Shown here: positions 35,834 through 46,706 of the stretch, in pieces
Layout: each line of letters begins with the position of its first letter
Numbering within the stretch: the first letter of the stretch is position 1
From: Ptiloglossa arizonensis
Taxonomy: Eukaryota; Arthropoda; Insecta; Hymenoptera; Colletidae
Reading direction: 5' to 3'
Assembly: GCF_051014685.1 (NCBI RefSeq)
Contig: NC_135048.1
Span: 23,516,543-23,580,542, forward strand
Length of the DNA stretch: 64,000 bases
Translations under genes and position numbers: made by a program
Notes under the pieces: generated by a model
Told to the model about the DNA's origin: nothing
Databases searched by the model: none
Seen by the model: the letters and a program-made list of their open reading frames with translations, nothing else

Positions 35834-36427
35834 GTGTCACGTGTCACGTGTGGGCCAGTACACGTCGGGGTCTCCCCCGATCGTCTCGCGATCCCTCTCG
35901 GTCGTGGCGATTTTCCACCCGAAAAAGAGAAGCGGTTCTCCCTTTCGTGTTCCCGCGAGCGGCGCGGCGCGGCGCGGCGTGGCGCGGCCACGCGGTCTCA
36001 TTGCCAAATATGGCTGGCCGCGGTATTCTTAGCACTGCTCGAGCGCGTACGACACTCGCCGGAGCCGACCGAGCGGACCGCTCCGTCTTCTAAGACGGCG
36101 ATCGAACCGGAGGAAGACTTCGAGAGCCTCTCGGAGAGGAACGTCGACGTGCAGGGAGCGACAGAGGCGACGTTACCGAACGATTCGAATGCAATTACAG
36201 AATCAACCTCGCGATGCATCGAGAAATTGTTCACCCGACGCCATCGGAACGCGCATATAGAGTCGCACCGTTGCAACTACGTGCATTTTATTACTAATAT
36301 CAGCGACAACCTACATTATACGATCGTTTCCACGATAACCATAACATACAAGGTGTCCGGATCGAAACTCATCGCCTCATCAACACGTCGAACGCCACGG
36401 TGGTCATTGGTGATTTTAGAAATGTAA
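35834..36427 (+). CDS. candidate exon of unknown protein (weak)
   Basis: An open frame of 197 codons whose central part, about 36000-36200, reads unlike the noise around it. It has a hydrophobic IWLAAVFLALL stretch followed by an acidic, Ser/Pro-rich segment (SPEPTERTAPSSK, EPEEDFESLSERN), with GC-rich third positions. A possible splice acceptor (ggtattcttag) lies at about 36021-36031, which would make the hydrophobic part intronic and the exon start at 36032. The upstream part overlaps a GGCGC-type simple repeat (35955-35990) and is probably not coding. I do not recognise the protein. No neighbouring exon with matching phase was found, so it may be a chance GC-rich frame. Confidence 0.22.
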   Translation: MSRVTCGPVHVGVSPDRLAIPLGRGDFPPEKEKRFSLSCSRERRGAARRGAATRSHCQIWLAAVFLALLERVRHSPEPTERTAPSSKTAIEPEEDFESLSERNVDVQGATEATLPNDSNAITESTSRCIEKLFTRRHRNAHIESHRCNYVHFITNISDNLHYTIVSTITITYKVSGSKLIASSTRRTPRWSLVILEM

Positions 36428-38035
36428 ACTAACTGCAAAGTAACAAGTACGTCATTGAATGTTCGTACTTTTTAGACACGAACTCTGATACTTGTAAATT
36501 TTTCAATAGTATTACTATTCCAAATAGTAATACTATAGAATAACGGGTACATCGACAAATTCTTGAATATTTCTATTTTTTATGGATATCTTCAAGTATG
36601 TAAAACTAGCATGGCGGTCAACGTGTTAGTAACTCCAAAACACCTTTTGTTATTCTCCAATAACATCGAAAAGAACATTTTTTCGGGTAATGTAGAATCC
36701 AGTACAAAGAGTAAACTCGAAGAGTAAATTTATCTTCCAAACGCTGTTTTGGAGTTCTCTCTCTCTCGAAACACGATCTACGAGTATATAGGCTAATAGA
36801 GACGAGAGAAAAATCCGATACGATACACCGTGTAGAATTATCGGTGACCTTGAACGTTTCTAAGAAAGCCACTTCGAAAAGAATACTCGTCCAGCAACGA
36901 GTCAACCGATCAGAACCGCTCGAATTGTGCCCGAAATGTTCCACCGTCGCGTTAAAAATAAATTGTACACGATTCCATGGCCTATTTTAAATAGAACACC
37001 CCGTATAGGTGTAGAACGTACGAACGTTCGTTCGAGACCCGTATCGACTTGGAACTAAACTTGGTGCACCACTTGTTACGCGTAACTTCGCTCCATTCTT
37101 CATCGTGTTGCGCGACTGGATTGCATTATAGACTTTGTTGCGCTCTCGACCAAGTTTCTGTAACTTGAAACCGGGTAAAGGTAGAAACGTGTGCTCCGCG
37201 CTAAACGAGGGCGTCTCTTTCGATAGGAAAACGGTTCAAGTTCTTTTTATTTTTTTTCAGAAATTCCCGCCAACCTAGAAACAGACCCGATAGTCCTCGT
37301 AACGGGTACAAGGACGAGGAGAAAACGGGGATGTAAAAAGACGAAAAAAAAAAAAAGAACGACGAAACGCGGCTGCCTTTGTCGTATCCGTGCCTTTGTA
37401 TCCATACAAGAGTGACTCCTCGATGCGTTCGTGACAATAGAACCGTGGAAGAAACGCGAGAAGCGGGAAAGAACGGGTCAATGAACGACACCAATTATTT
37501 TCATCGGCGAGATTCGTCCTCGACATCGGCGATCGCGATTATGTCACAACGCGTGCTGCGCGCTGTTCCACGCGAGAAACAAGCGCTAGAATCTCGAACT
37601 GGAGAACCGCTACGCGGATAAGAACAGATCGAACACTCGTGCATCGTCGTCGAGCTCGCGAGTCGAGCAAACAAGAAACGAAATCGCTTCGATTTTCGAT
37701 CCGAAACCGACGAACGGAGAAGTGTCAAAAAAAAAAGAAAAGAAGAGATAAAATGGGGAAAAAAGGGTTCGTACAACAGTTAAGGGAAAGGACCAATATT
37801 TTCTCTCGCTGCGTTCGCGCCCGTTGAATCAATATTTTAATTAAACGACTTGGTTACCCGCCCTCTGTCTACCCTCTCCTCTTGTAACTCACCGAGGAAT
37901 TTGTGCAACAACCCTGCAAGTACGACTTTACACGCGCCTCTACCGTTTTACATTACGTTTTATTTTACATTTAAATCGTAGCTACGGAATTCATCTCCCT
38001 CGCGTGGAACTCGGTGGAGAAAAAAACAAAAAAAA
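36428..38035. other. no gene; possible transposon ends at 36349 and 36990
   Basis: acaaggtgtccgg at about 36348 and tagaacaccccgtat at about 36985-37002 look like opposite ends of a DNA transposon, but their inverted match is only about 6 bp. The rest is unique and CpG-rich with A-rich tracts (37346, 37728). Confidence 0.35.
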
Positions 38036-38039
38036 AGGA

Positions 38040-38800
38040 AAGTTAATCGTGGAATTGTTTTCTCGCCGTTTAAAATCCGTTTCGAATTTACTGTCCGTAA
38101 GGAGCGATAAGTTTCTCTTGGGATTCGATTAAGAGAAATTAAGGGACGTTCGTCGTAGAATTGTTTACTCGCGTTTAAAATCTGGCACGAATTTATTGTT
38201 CGTAAGGATTCAATTGAGAATTAGATCTCTCGTTGGATTTCATTAAAGGAAGTTTAATCTTTGGATTATTTACTCACGTGCTCGAATTATTTGCTTCGAA
38301 TTTATCTATTCGCAAGGGGCATTAAGTTTCTAATAAAATTTAATATCACCCCAGAGTTGGATACAACGAGGAAATTTAATCGTTGGATTATTTTCTGGCG
38401 TTCGAAATCTACCTCGAATTTATTATCGGTAAGGAGCGTTCGGTTTCAAATAAAATTCGATCTCTCTCGATAGTTGGATACAATAAGGGGAAATTAATCG
38501 ATGGAATTGTTCCCTTGGATTTAAAATATGCCTCGATCGTATTATTCCCAACGGGCGATAGATTTCCGATCAGATTCGATCTCTCTTGGTATTTGGACGA
38601 AATAAGGGAAATTAATCGTGGAATTGTTTCCTATTTCCTTAGATTTAATATCCGCTCGAATTTATTATTCGCAAGGAGCATCGAGTTTCTAATCAAATTT
38701 AATCCCACTGAATAAAATAAAGGGAAATCGATCGTGGAATCGTTTCTGTGAGTTATAAAATTTCACCGGTCTCGATGGTTGAATAAAATAAAGGAAATTG
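38040..38800. repeat. ~107-125-bp diverged tandem repeat, about 6 units
   Basis: Modules ttaatcgtggaattgtttt, cgaatttattattcgtaagg and agtttctaataaaatt recur about six times from 38042 to 38700. Units are well diverged, so the array is old. Confidence 0.85.
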
Positions 38801-39269
38801 TTAGCTGCGTTTAGGTAGGATCGATAGGTAAAATTTCATTTCGATTTGTTCGTTCATTATTCGCAACGAACGTCTAACTCAATCATCTTTGCGCTATCGA
38901 AACGACGAGGTCGGTTAAACTCTGCAAAGACAATTAAAAATAACTGCCGAGGAAGAATAAATTTACCTTCGCTATTTTCGTCGGTTCTGTTCACCCAAAG
39001 TTTCAGGTAGACGACCGCCTTGCCCAATCAATAGGTGACGCTTTCAAATATAACAACTTCGATCGTTTTAACGCGTTGATTGGAATGTCAGCCGTATCTG
39101 GGTGACGCGTGAGTTTCCACGGGAACCATCGCCCATTTCTGGGAACCGACTCTAAAATGCTCGTGAACTTTTACGTAAACGTTACTCTGTCGGTGGAAGT
39201 AAGCTACGAAAGTATCGAGCGAACTACTATATACTTTTATTTTTCGCGCTACGATTCGAACGAATAACG
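38801..39269. other. no gene recognised
   Basis: Unique sequence. Confidence 0.5.
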
Positions 39270-39770
39270 AGAATACCTCCAGACATGAAAAAAATAAAAT
39301 GGCGATAGGTGTATTCGAAGAGAATATTCGCTTAAAAATTAATTTACCAAATTCTTCTTAAAGTACGATATTGAAAAGTATCTTTTTAAAAAATTGTATC
39401 TCAAAAACTGATACGTTTATTTACACGTAAAGTCTGTTCTCGATGTCTACGAGTGTACTTGATATTTCTTGCAATTGTATTAGGAAAAATAGAAACGTAA
39501 TTAAACGATGCACTTGATAATGAAAAAATAAAATGGCAGTAGGTGTATTCGAAGAGAATATTCACTTAAAAATTAATTTACCAAGTTCTTCTCAAAGTAT
39601 AATATTGAAAAGTATCTTTTTAGAAAATTGTATCTCAAAAACTGATACGTTTATTTTCAGTCCTCGACGTCTACGAGTGTACTCGATATTTCTTCGAATT
39701 GTACTACGAAAAATAGAAACGTAATTCAACGATGCACTTGATATTTCACAGCATTCCCAACGACAGAGTA
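39270..39770 (+). repeat. two-copy 234-bp tandem duplication
   Basis: aaataaaatggcgataggtg (about 39293) and aaataaaatggcagtaggtg (about 39527) start two copies that stay alignable for over 200 bp, with a partial deletion in copy 2. Confidence 0.9.
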
Positions 39771-41849
39771 AGATGTAATTTTAGAGACGTCGTTTCCACA
39801 AATTGTATCTCGAAAACTGTTAACTAATTTTCTCGCGAATGTCCACCCTTAACAAGGCGCGAATAAGTCGGAAGAAGAAGAGGATCTCGCTTGCGAAACA
39901 ACGAGCGAGCAATTCCGAAACTTCGAGCAATATTTAATAACGACGACCGGACACGAATCAACCGCTGAAGAGACGCCAGAAACTCGCGTTATTTTCGGAT
40001 TCGTTCGCGACATTGCAGCATCCAACGGCCCCGTAGATGCACCGAATTGCATGCGGAACGACGAACCTGAGAAACCGTTTCTGGATCGAGGGAACCGCGC
40101 TCGCTGATGACAAATCGAATCTTAAACGATCGCAATTCCAACGAAGAACGCTTGAAAATATTTCTTTTTTTTTTTACGATGCTTGGAATTTTTTTTTTAA
40201 ATTAATACGAAAAACAGAATCCTCGATTGAAGAAATCGCACCACTGACAAAAGTACGACACGAGTTCATAAATAATACAACCTTCGCCCCGTTTGTAAAT
40301 CTGTACAATCAGGGGCGGATCGACCATGAAACTAATGAAGCTACGGGCCCCTACCTGAAAGAGTCCTCCAAGAGTTCCTCATTAAGTTCATTTTTTTGCT
40401 CGACCACTGTTCCAAAGCAGTGGAGAAACATTTTTTTGAAAAATTACACGGTTCGTGTGTAAATAATCTCCCAATATCTCCTAATATGACTAACAGAGTG
40501 TGTTTTCGTAGTAATACAATTTTCCTGTCGCGACAAATTTCACAAAAGGAAAATACTCGTTGAAGTAACAAGTATTACAATAACATCATCGAGCTTCGAT
40601 GAATCTGAATCTATACACTGCGTAAAATCTATCAAAAGACACTTGTAAATATATTTTTACGAGTATGAAACAATATTTCCTACGATTCTTTAAACTTAAA
40701 AAGTTCCAAACATCGCACGATAAATAAATCCGAAGATAATATTACTCGAACTTGAATTTTCAAGACGACCTACCATTTTCTTCGCCCATGTTCCAAATAC
40801 AAAAAAATATTCATTTAGAATTTGATACATTTAATTTTCACTAAAAAAAAAAAAGGATTAATATCCATCAGAGGCACGAAGTTGCTGTAAAAATATTCGA
40901 ATAGGAATATTATACTCTCCCTGTTTCATCGTCGTCAAGGTTGCGCAACCCCTTAAAGTTCAAAGGATAAGCCCGCGTAGGGCTGGCGCGCCCACCTTTC
41001 GATTTCTGGGTCAGGTCGGAAGGGTGTGGTGAATGCCTTGAGTGCTGATCGCTGGATGATTTATCGAAACGAGGTTGCAATTTTATTAGACACCGGTGAC
41101 CTTCGGTGCTGTTCGCTCGTTGGTCGACTTTCCGTGGAAAGGCGCGGCTTTTCCTCCCGTGGCCGGCTCGTCTCCTTTCCGAACGAAGTAGTTCTCATCG
41201 AGAATTATAGAGATGAGTCTTGCTTCCTCCACCGTAATCGCTCGAACGACAACTTGATCGTCGTTCGCGAAACCAGTGAGCTGAAACATTGCCGGTAACT
41301 AACCGCGATGAATTTCGGTTTCTTGGGATTACCGTACGTGTCACGAACCATACGACCACCTTCTCGGTATCTCTGGTCATTATTTCTGATATTCGGGAAA
41401 ACAGGAGAGAGCTGAAACAACTCCGTGGAATCTGTTCGGCAACGAAAGGGAAACCATTCCTCGAGAAGCTATATGAATCTTCTCCGCTACGAGGATTAAG
41501 TCCCCCACCTCGTACGGTACAGTTACGATCCAGTGTTATTTGTACGTCATCGTAACTTTTCTTAACCCTATTAATTTCACTCGTACGACTTCGACCTTTA
41601 TATTTCGCGCGACACTATTTTTATGTAAGCGCGCTATTCGTGCAATATTTTCTTCTTCTCTGTACGGTAACGTCCGACGTCTTCCAATTTAATTCGATTA
41701 AACGAACTGGTACGTTGTTGCACGTTCCCTCGTTGCGCATAGGACGCATCGAAGAGTTTGGATCGATCATCGGGAGCGTGTACTCGTTGATACAGTCGGT
41801 ATGAACACGGATCTAAGTATCGTCGGGTTTAGAGTTACGAGAGGTTTTT
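39771..41849. other. no gene recognised
   Basis: Unique sequence with T10 and A-rich runs. Open frames up to 141 codons (40037-40462) overlap others and show no domain. At 41026-41420 both strands have 60-90 codon frames without support. Confidence 0.5.
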
Positions 41850-42115
41850 ATCGGTGATGATACGAAGCATTGTTTAAAGAGCGTAAAGTACAAGAAGGAG
41901 TAACTCTATACTTATAAATTGACAAAGTACAATAGTCGCTCTGTTACGGTTGCTGAACGACATCGGTTATCTACAACTACGTAGTACCCCGGTGTGTACT
42001 GTGTTTACTTTGCACGACCTAAGGACTCACACGATAAGTCGTAGGTAGACACGTAACAAAGTCTTTCACGTAGCTACGGGCTCACGGTTGAGAACGTCTT
42101 GTAAACACCGAAACT
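41850..42115 (-). repeat. dispersed ~270-bp repeat, copy 2 (inverted)
   Basis: The reverse complement aligns with 14860-15130. The core cgataagtcgtaggtagaca lies at about 42022-42041. The copies are 27 kb apart in opposite orientation and are diverged by substitutions and small indels. Confidence 0.7.
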
Positions 42116-42634
42116 AATAATATTTGAATCCGTATCCGTAGCAATCTTTTTACCGGTAGAATTATTCTCTTGCTCTCCTCCTATTAACGAAATCTCATTC
42201 TTCTTCCTCCGTTATTATGCTAATACATTTGTTACACTGTTGCGATGTTTGTACCGTTCACCTCAATCATCGATTCAAAGATCACGAATACGCGCGTACG
42301 CACGTATATCTTTTCTTCTCTTCTCCTATTCTCATTATACATTATTATTGTATTCTTATTGCGTTCTCCAAGTTAGGTTAATAACAGCGTACGCCCGGCT
42401 TTGTACCGTAACCTGTACTTATCCTCGCTTCCATACTTTCCGTTTTTACTCGACAGTTCGTTTCATTTTGCGCGCAACTCTGACGCGCGGTACTATTATT
42501 ATACCATAAAAATGCCCCAGTTCGTTCGAACTTCCACACACACGCGTACAAGCCACTCTGAAGAACTTTAACCGAGGATTTCCACGGTGTTTGCGTTTCC
42601 GTGTGTTCAATTTCCATTGTAATCCACGGGAGCA
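42116..42634. other. no gene recognised
   Basis: Unique. It would contain the promoter of the candidate exon at 42638 if that exon is real. Confidence 0.4.
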
Positions 42635-42637
42635 ACG

Positions 42638-42964
42638 ATGTACGCGATACAGGGCTCGGAGGAGGTCGTTCTTAATATCTTCGACGACTACGCGGACTTC
42701 GAAACGAGCATCGAGCCTCGAATTGGGTCAAACATTTTCGAAACGCTTCGCGGATCCCCATCGTCGTTGAAATCTCTGCCCTTTGATCCGGCGCCGCGTT
42801 TCGTAAAGGGTGTGTTCCTTTTCGCGGGGGGTGCTGACCGAAAACGTAGGGAAAAAACGAATAGAAGAGATAGGAGAGAAAAAGAAAACGAGAAGGAAAA
42901 CTACTCCGAACACGGAAATAAAGTCTCGCGTGGGACGAACAGGGCACCGGGTAGTAAGGTGTAG
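42638..42964 (+). CDS. candidate first coding exon, unknown (weak)
   Basis: An ATG-started frame of 108 codons. Its first ~55 codons have a balanced, protein-like composition (start MYAIQGSEEVVLNIF, then DDYADFE) with GC-rich third positions. A possible splice donor c/gtaaag lies at about 42808-42816. After that the frame becomes a K/E/R-rich purine stretch typical of non-coding A/G-rich DNA. If real, the coding exon would be about 42638-42810. I recognise no family and found no partner exon. A chance frame is at least as likely. Confidence 0.2.
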   Translation: MYAIQGSEEVVLNIFDDYADFETSIEPRIGSNIFETLRGSPSSLKSLPFDPAPRFVKGVFLFAGGADRKRREKTNRRDRREKENEKENYSEHGNKVSRGTNRAPGSKV

Positions 42965-43480
42965 AGGATAGCAGGTTGCCGTGGCAAGGTAGAGAAACGG
43001 GAGCGAGACGAGACGAGACGAGGAAGCGAGAGAGGTCTGGGGCCGCATAAACGCCGGTGAGAGTGAATGGATCGATGAAACCGTCTCGACGCACCGGGCG
43101 CCATCGCCAAAACACCGTCAGATTCGCGGGCCAAAATGTCAGGCGTACGTCGATCTTCGGGATTACCGTTTCCACGTACGCGTACTGTAATTTGGCAAAT
43201 TGCGAGACGTCAACGGGAGCTTCCCCGAGTCGTTGAACAAACGGTTTAATAATATGTACGCCGATCGTTGACCAAGAATCGGAATTGCACGCCAGTAAAC
43301 TTCAAAGGGGTCTTTCGAAGGCCTCCGGTATGGAAGAATCCAATTAGTAAATGGCACGGAGCTTCGAGAATTCGACCGAGGGAAACAAAACGGGAACACC
43401 GAAAGACGAAACGGGTAACGCTACGTCAGAGTGTTTACCGGCTAAATTCAATACCCCCGGATAGAGGAGCTTCCCTTTCT
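42965..43480. other. no gene recognised
   Basis: CpG-rich sequence with a short (GAGAC)n run at about 42998-43023. The 167-codon minus frame across 42672-43175 is antisense to the candidate exon and has no domain. Confidence 0.45.
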
Positions 43481-44900
43481 TAACGTAGACCTACGGAACA
43501 CTCGAGAACAAAGATGCACTTTGCTGACTCACTGGATGGACTTACGTTCCATTTCTACTCATTCTACATCCTGGTCTCGTTCCGGTTCGAACGCTTTCTT
43601 GGGTTATTTAACGAGAAGCTTCGAGCAGAATCCGTGAAAAGTAACGCGACCATTTTCGAGATAACCATCCAACTGCCAGAAAGCACGAGAGTTCCTCGTT
43701 AAGCCACAAGTTGGACGGAATTAACACTCTCGTTGTACCCTAATCGGTAGATTGAAGTTAATATACAGTTCAGCATGGAGGATCTTCGTTTTCTACGTGT
43801 AACCTTAGAGAAGATTGTTAGTCGAGAACAAAGGTGTGCTTTGCTAATCTCACCGATGAACTTATATCCAGTTCTACAGACTCTCCATCCTAGTCTCGTT
43901 CCGGTTCGAACGCTTTCCTGGGTTATTTAACGAGAAGCTTCGAGCAGAATCCGTAAAAAGTAACGCGACCATTTTGGAGATAACCATCCAACTGCCAGAA
44001 AGCACGAGAGTTCCTCGTTAAGCCACAAGTTGGACGGAATTAACACTCTCGTTGTACCCTAATCGGTAGATTGAAGTTAATATATAGTTCAGCATGGAGG
44101 ATCTTCGTTTTCTACGTGTCACTTTAGAGAAGATTGTGAGTCGAGAACAAAGGTGTGCTTTGCTAATCTCACCGATGAGCTTACGTTCCAGTTCGAGAGA
44201 TTTTCCAACGTAATCTACTCTCGGTTCAAACTGTTCGGACGCTCTCTTGGAGTATTTAATCTAGCTTTAAGTGAAATCTGCGACGAGTAACGCGACCATA
44301 TCGGAGATAATAATCCAACTAACGAAAAGCACGAGACTGCCACGTTTTGTCGTAAGTTGCCAAGCGGTGAAATTAACACTCCGCTGACTGTACACCAGTC
44401 AGCGAATTAAACTCAATACGCAGCCTAGCATAGAGAAACTTCGTTTTCTTCGTACGACCCTACGAGAGACTTCGAACAGAAAAACAAAGATGTACTTTGG
44501 TAACTTTAGCTAACGCGACAGTTAAAAGTTAGAACGTGGACTTTCGGTACAGATTCTAGAGATTTTTCGCGGTAATAGAGATCGGTTCGCTTTCGAAGCT
44601 GATACAGGACCACCATGTTTAAACACGGTTCGGTTGCCGAGGATATACAACGAGCCTGGAACTTCGAGTCTCGAACCGTGAAAAGTAACGCGAACGTCTT
44701 GGAGATAAAAATCCAGCTACCGGGAGAACACGAGACTCCCTCGTTTATGGATCGGCCAGGGAAAACGCGAGTTGCTGAAGGCAGCGAAATTACAGTCTGC
44801 TGACTATATACTGATTAAACTCAATACTCGGCCTAGCATGGAGGATCTTCCCTTTCTTTGTGTAACGCTGCACGAGACCACCTTTGAATCGGGAACAAAG
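43481..44900 (+). repeat. ~320-bp tandem repeat array, about 4 units
   Basis: tcgagaacaaag recurs at 43502, 43822 and 44141 (periods 320 and 319), followed by more diverged units to about 44890. Units 1 and 2 are about 95% alike. A short frame, S-N-A-T-x-x-E-I-x-I-Q-L, stays open in all units (for example 43633-43680), although nothing shows that it is translated. Confidence 0.9.
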
Positions 44901-46450
44901 GTGCTCTTGGTACTTAGGTACTAATATGAGCGAAAGGTCAGCTAAACGTGGACTTTTGTTCCTCTACTGGAGTTTTTCTTTTGTTTTATATACGTTTCAA
45001 GATTTCCTGCTTCAAATCGCGCGGACACGGTTCTGCGATATTTACGTATCCGGAAACTTGAAATCGAATCTTGAAACTGGAAGTAACACGATCGTCCGTA
45101 GACAAGCATTCGATTATATAAAAATATAAGAGGTGGATACCTCGTTCGTGGATCTCGACAGTGGTGCATGAATCGCTAAAGACTGAGAAATTAACACTCG
45201 GACGATTGTTCGACGATACTTGAACACGCGAAATCCGCGTGCAAACATCGAGGACCATCGAACACGGTGGCGAGATGGTCTTATGGTTGAACATCTCGCG
45301 TTCCGTGGAGCGAAGACCTTAAAAGTCGACCGTCGGTCCCGACGATTATGAGCTATGCTCACTGCCACTTTATCCGATGTCGTGATCACAATGCTATGCT
45401 TACACACTCGGGGTTGTCGACCCAGACGAACGGTAGAATTTTATGTGATACGATGTTTGTCTACGGAGGTTCTAATCGTTTAGTTGCGTGTCCAAGTCCA
45501 TCAATCAGACCGTACTCATTGCGATACTGCATTTCGATGTCTCCGAAAGGCTCCTCCTCTTTCTACTACGGTACGTGTATTTGATGACTTTGTGCTCGTT
45601 CTGCGTGGCACGAAAAATGCCTGAAATTTATGATGCGAAAACTGTTTTATCCATAATCGATGGAGCGACCTGAATTTCACGCAGAGGAGGCAAAGTTGTT
45701 TTTTTTTTCAGAGAAAAATATTTCGTTCATTTCTGTGAGCACTCTTTGAAAATTGTTCTCTTGAACGAGAAATGTTAATTGTTACCGCCCTAATATTTAT
45801 TCGTTACGATATTTTCGTCCCCAAAAATTGTCCCAATCTGATACTCCTCTAGGAAAAATTTTTTAAATATTTCTTCAAGGTTTTGGGTCGCTAGACAAGA
45901 TGTTTCTCGTTCAACGAGCATCACATCGTCCTGAATTCTGACGAGAAAAAGTTCACGCGAACGTCCGACCTTGCCTCTAAATTATCGCTTCCCTTCCCTC
46001 AAAACCCACATTTTCATTCCACACCCTATAAACGTTCTCCGCAAACAAACAAGTTTGCAACTATTATCGATTATCCAAACAAATTATCTAGATCGGAGCG
46101 AAACGTCGGAGCAGCTGTTAGCCTTCGTCTCTGCGATGTACTAAAACCACCGCTCGTGTTATATCTCTTTGTACCCATAGTAGGGCGAACAAAGGTACTC
46201 GACGCGATCTCTTTCACCCTCGCGCGCCGAACACAAGGTTATTTTGACCCACTCAATATTTTTCGGTCAAACGCGCGTACATTTACGAAAACAAATCGTT
46301 CAATTGTATATACATATTTACCTATATATTTCTACAAAAAAATTACCTTTCAATATCTCTACTTATATACAAAATTAAAAATACTTTACACACAGAGCGT
46401 CCCTCGAAGTGCAATAATATCGAGTAGATAATTCCACGCGAAATAGCGAA
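44901..46450. other. no gene recognised
   Basis: Unique sequence. Several 75-102 codon minus frames at 44942-45407 overlap each other in different frames, so no single gene is supported. Confidence 0.5.
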
Positions 46451-46451
46451 T

Positions 46452-46706
46452 CGAAAACGAAGACTATCTGTTCGAAAACGAAGATAATCTTTCGAGAATC
46501 GATTTTCTCGAGAACGAAGACAATCTTTCGCGAATCGATTTTCTCGAAAATGAAGACAATCTTTCACGAATCGATTTTCTCGAAAATGAAGACAATCTTT
46601 GGAGAATCGATTTTCTCGAAAATGAAGACAATCTTTCGAGAATCGATTTTGTCAAAAACGAAGACGATCTTTCGCGAATCGATTTTCTCGAAAACGAAGC
46701 GACACA
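46452..46706. repeat. 36-bp tandem repeat array, about 7 units
   Basis: The unit is gaaaatgaagacaatctttc plus gcgaatcgattttctc (36 bp) with few substitutions. The period is divisible by three, so 12-residue periodic open frames appear on both strands. I treat them as non-coding. Confidence 0.95.

Noticed and set aside
36348..37002. Possible 650-bp transposon with ggtgtcc / gaacacc ends
   Set aside because: The inverted match is only about 6 bp, with no target duplication visible.
41026..41420. Overlapping 60-90 codon frames on both strands
   Set aside because: Mutually overlapping, without domains or splice structure.
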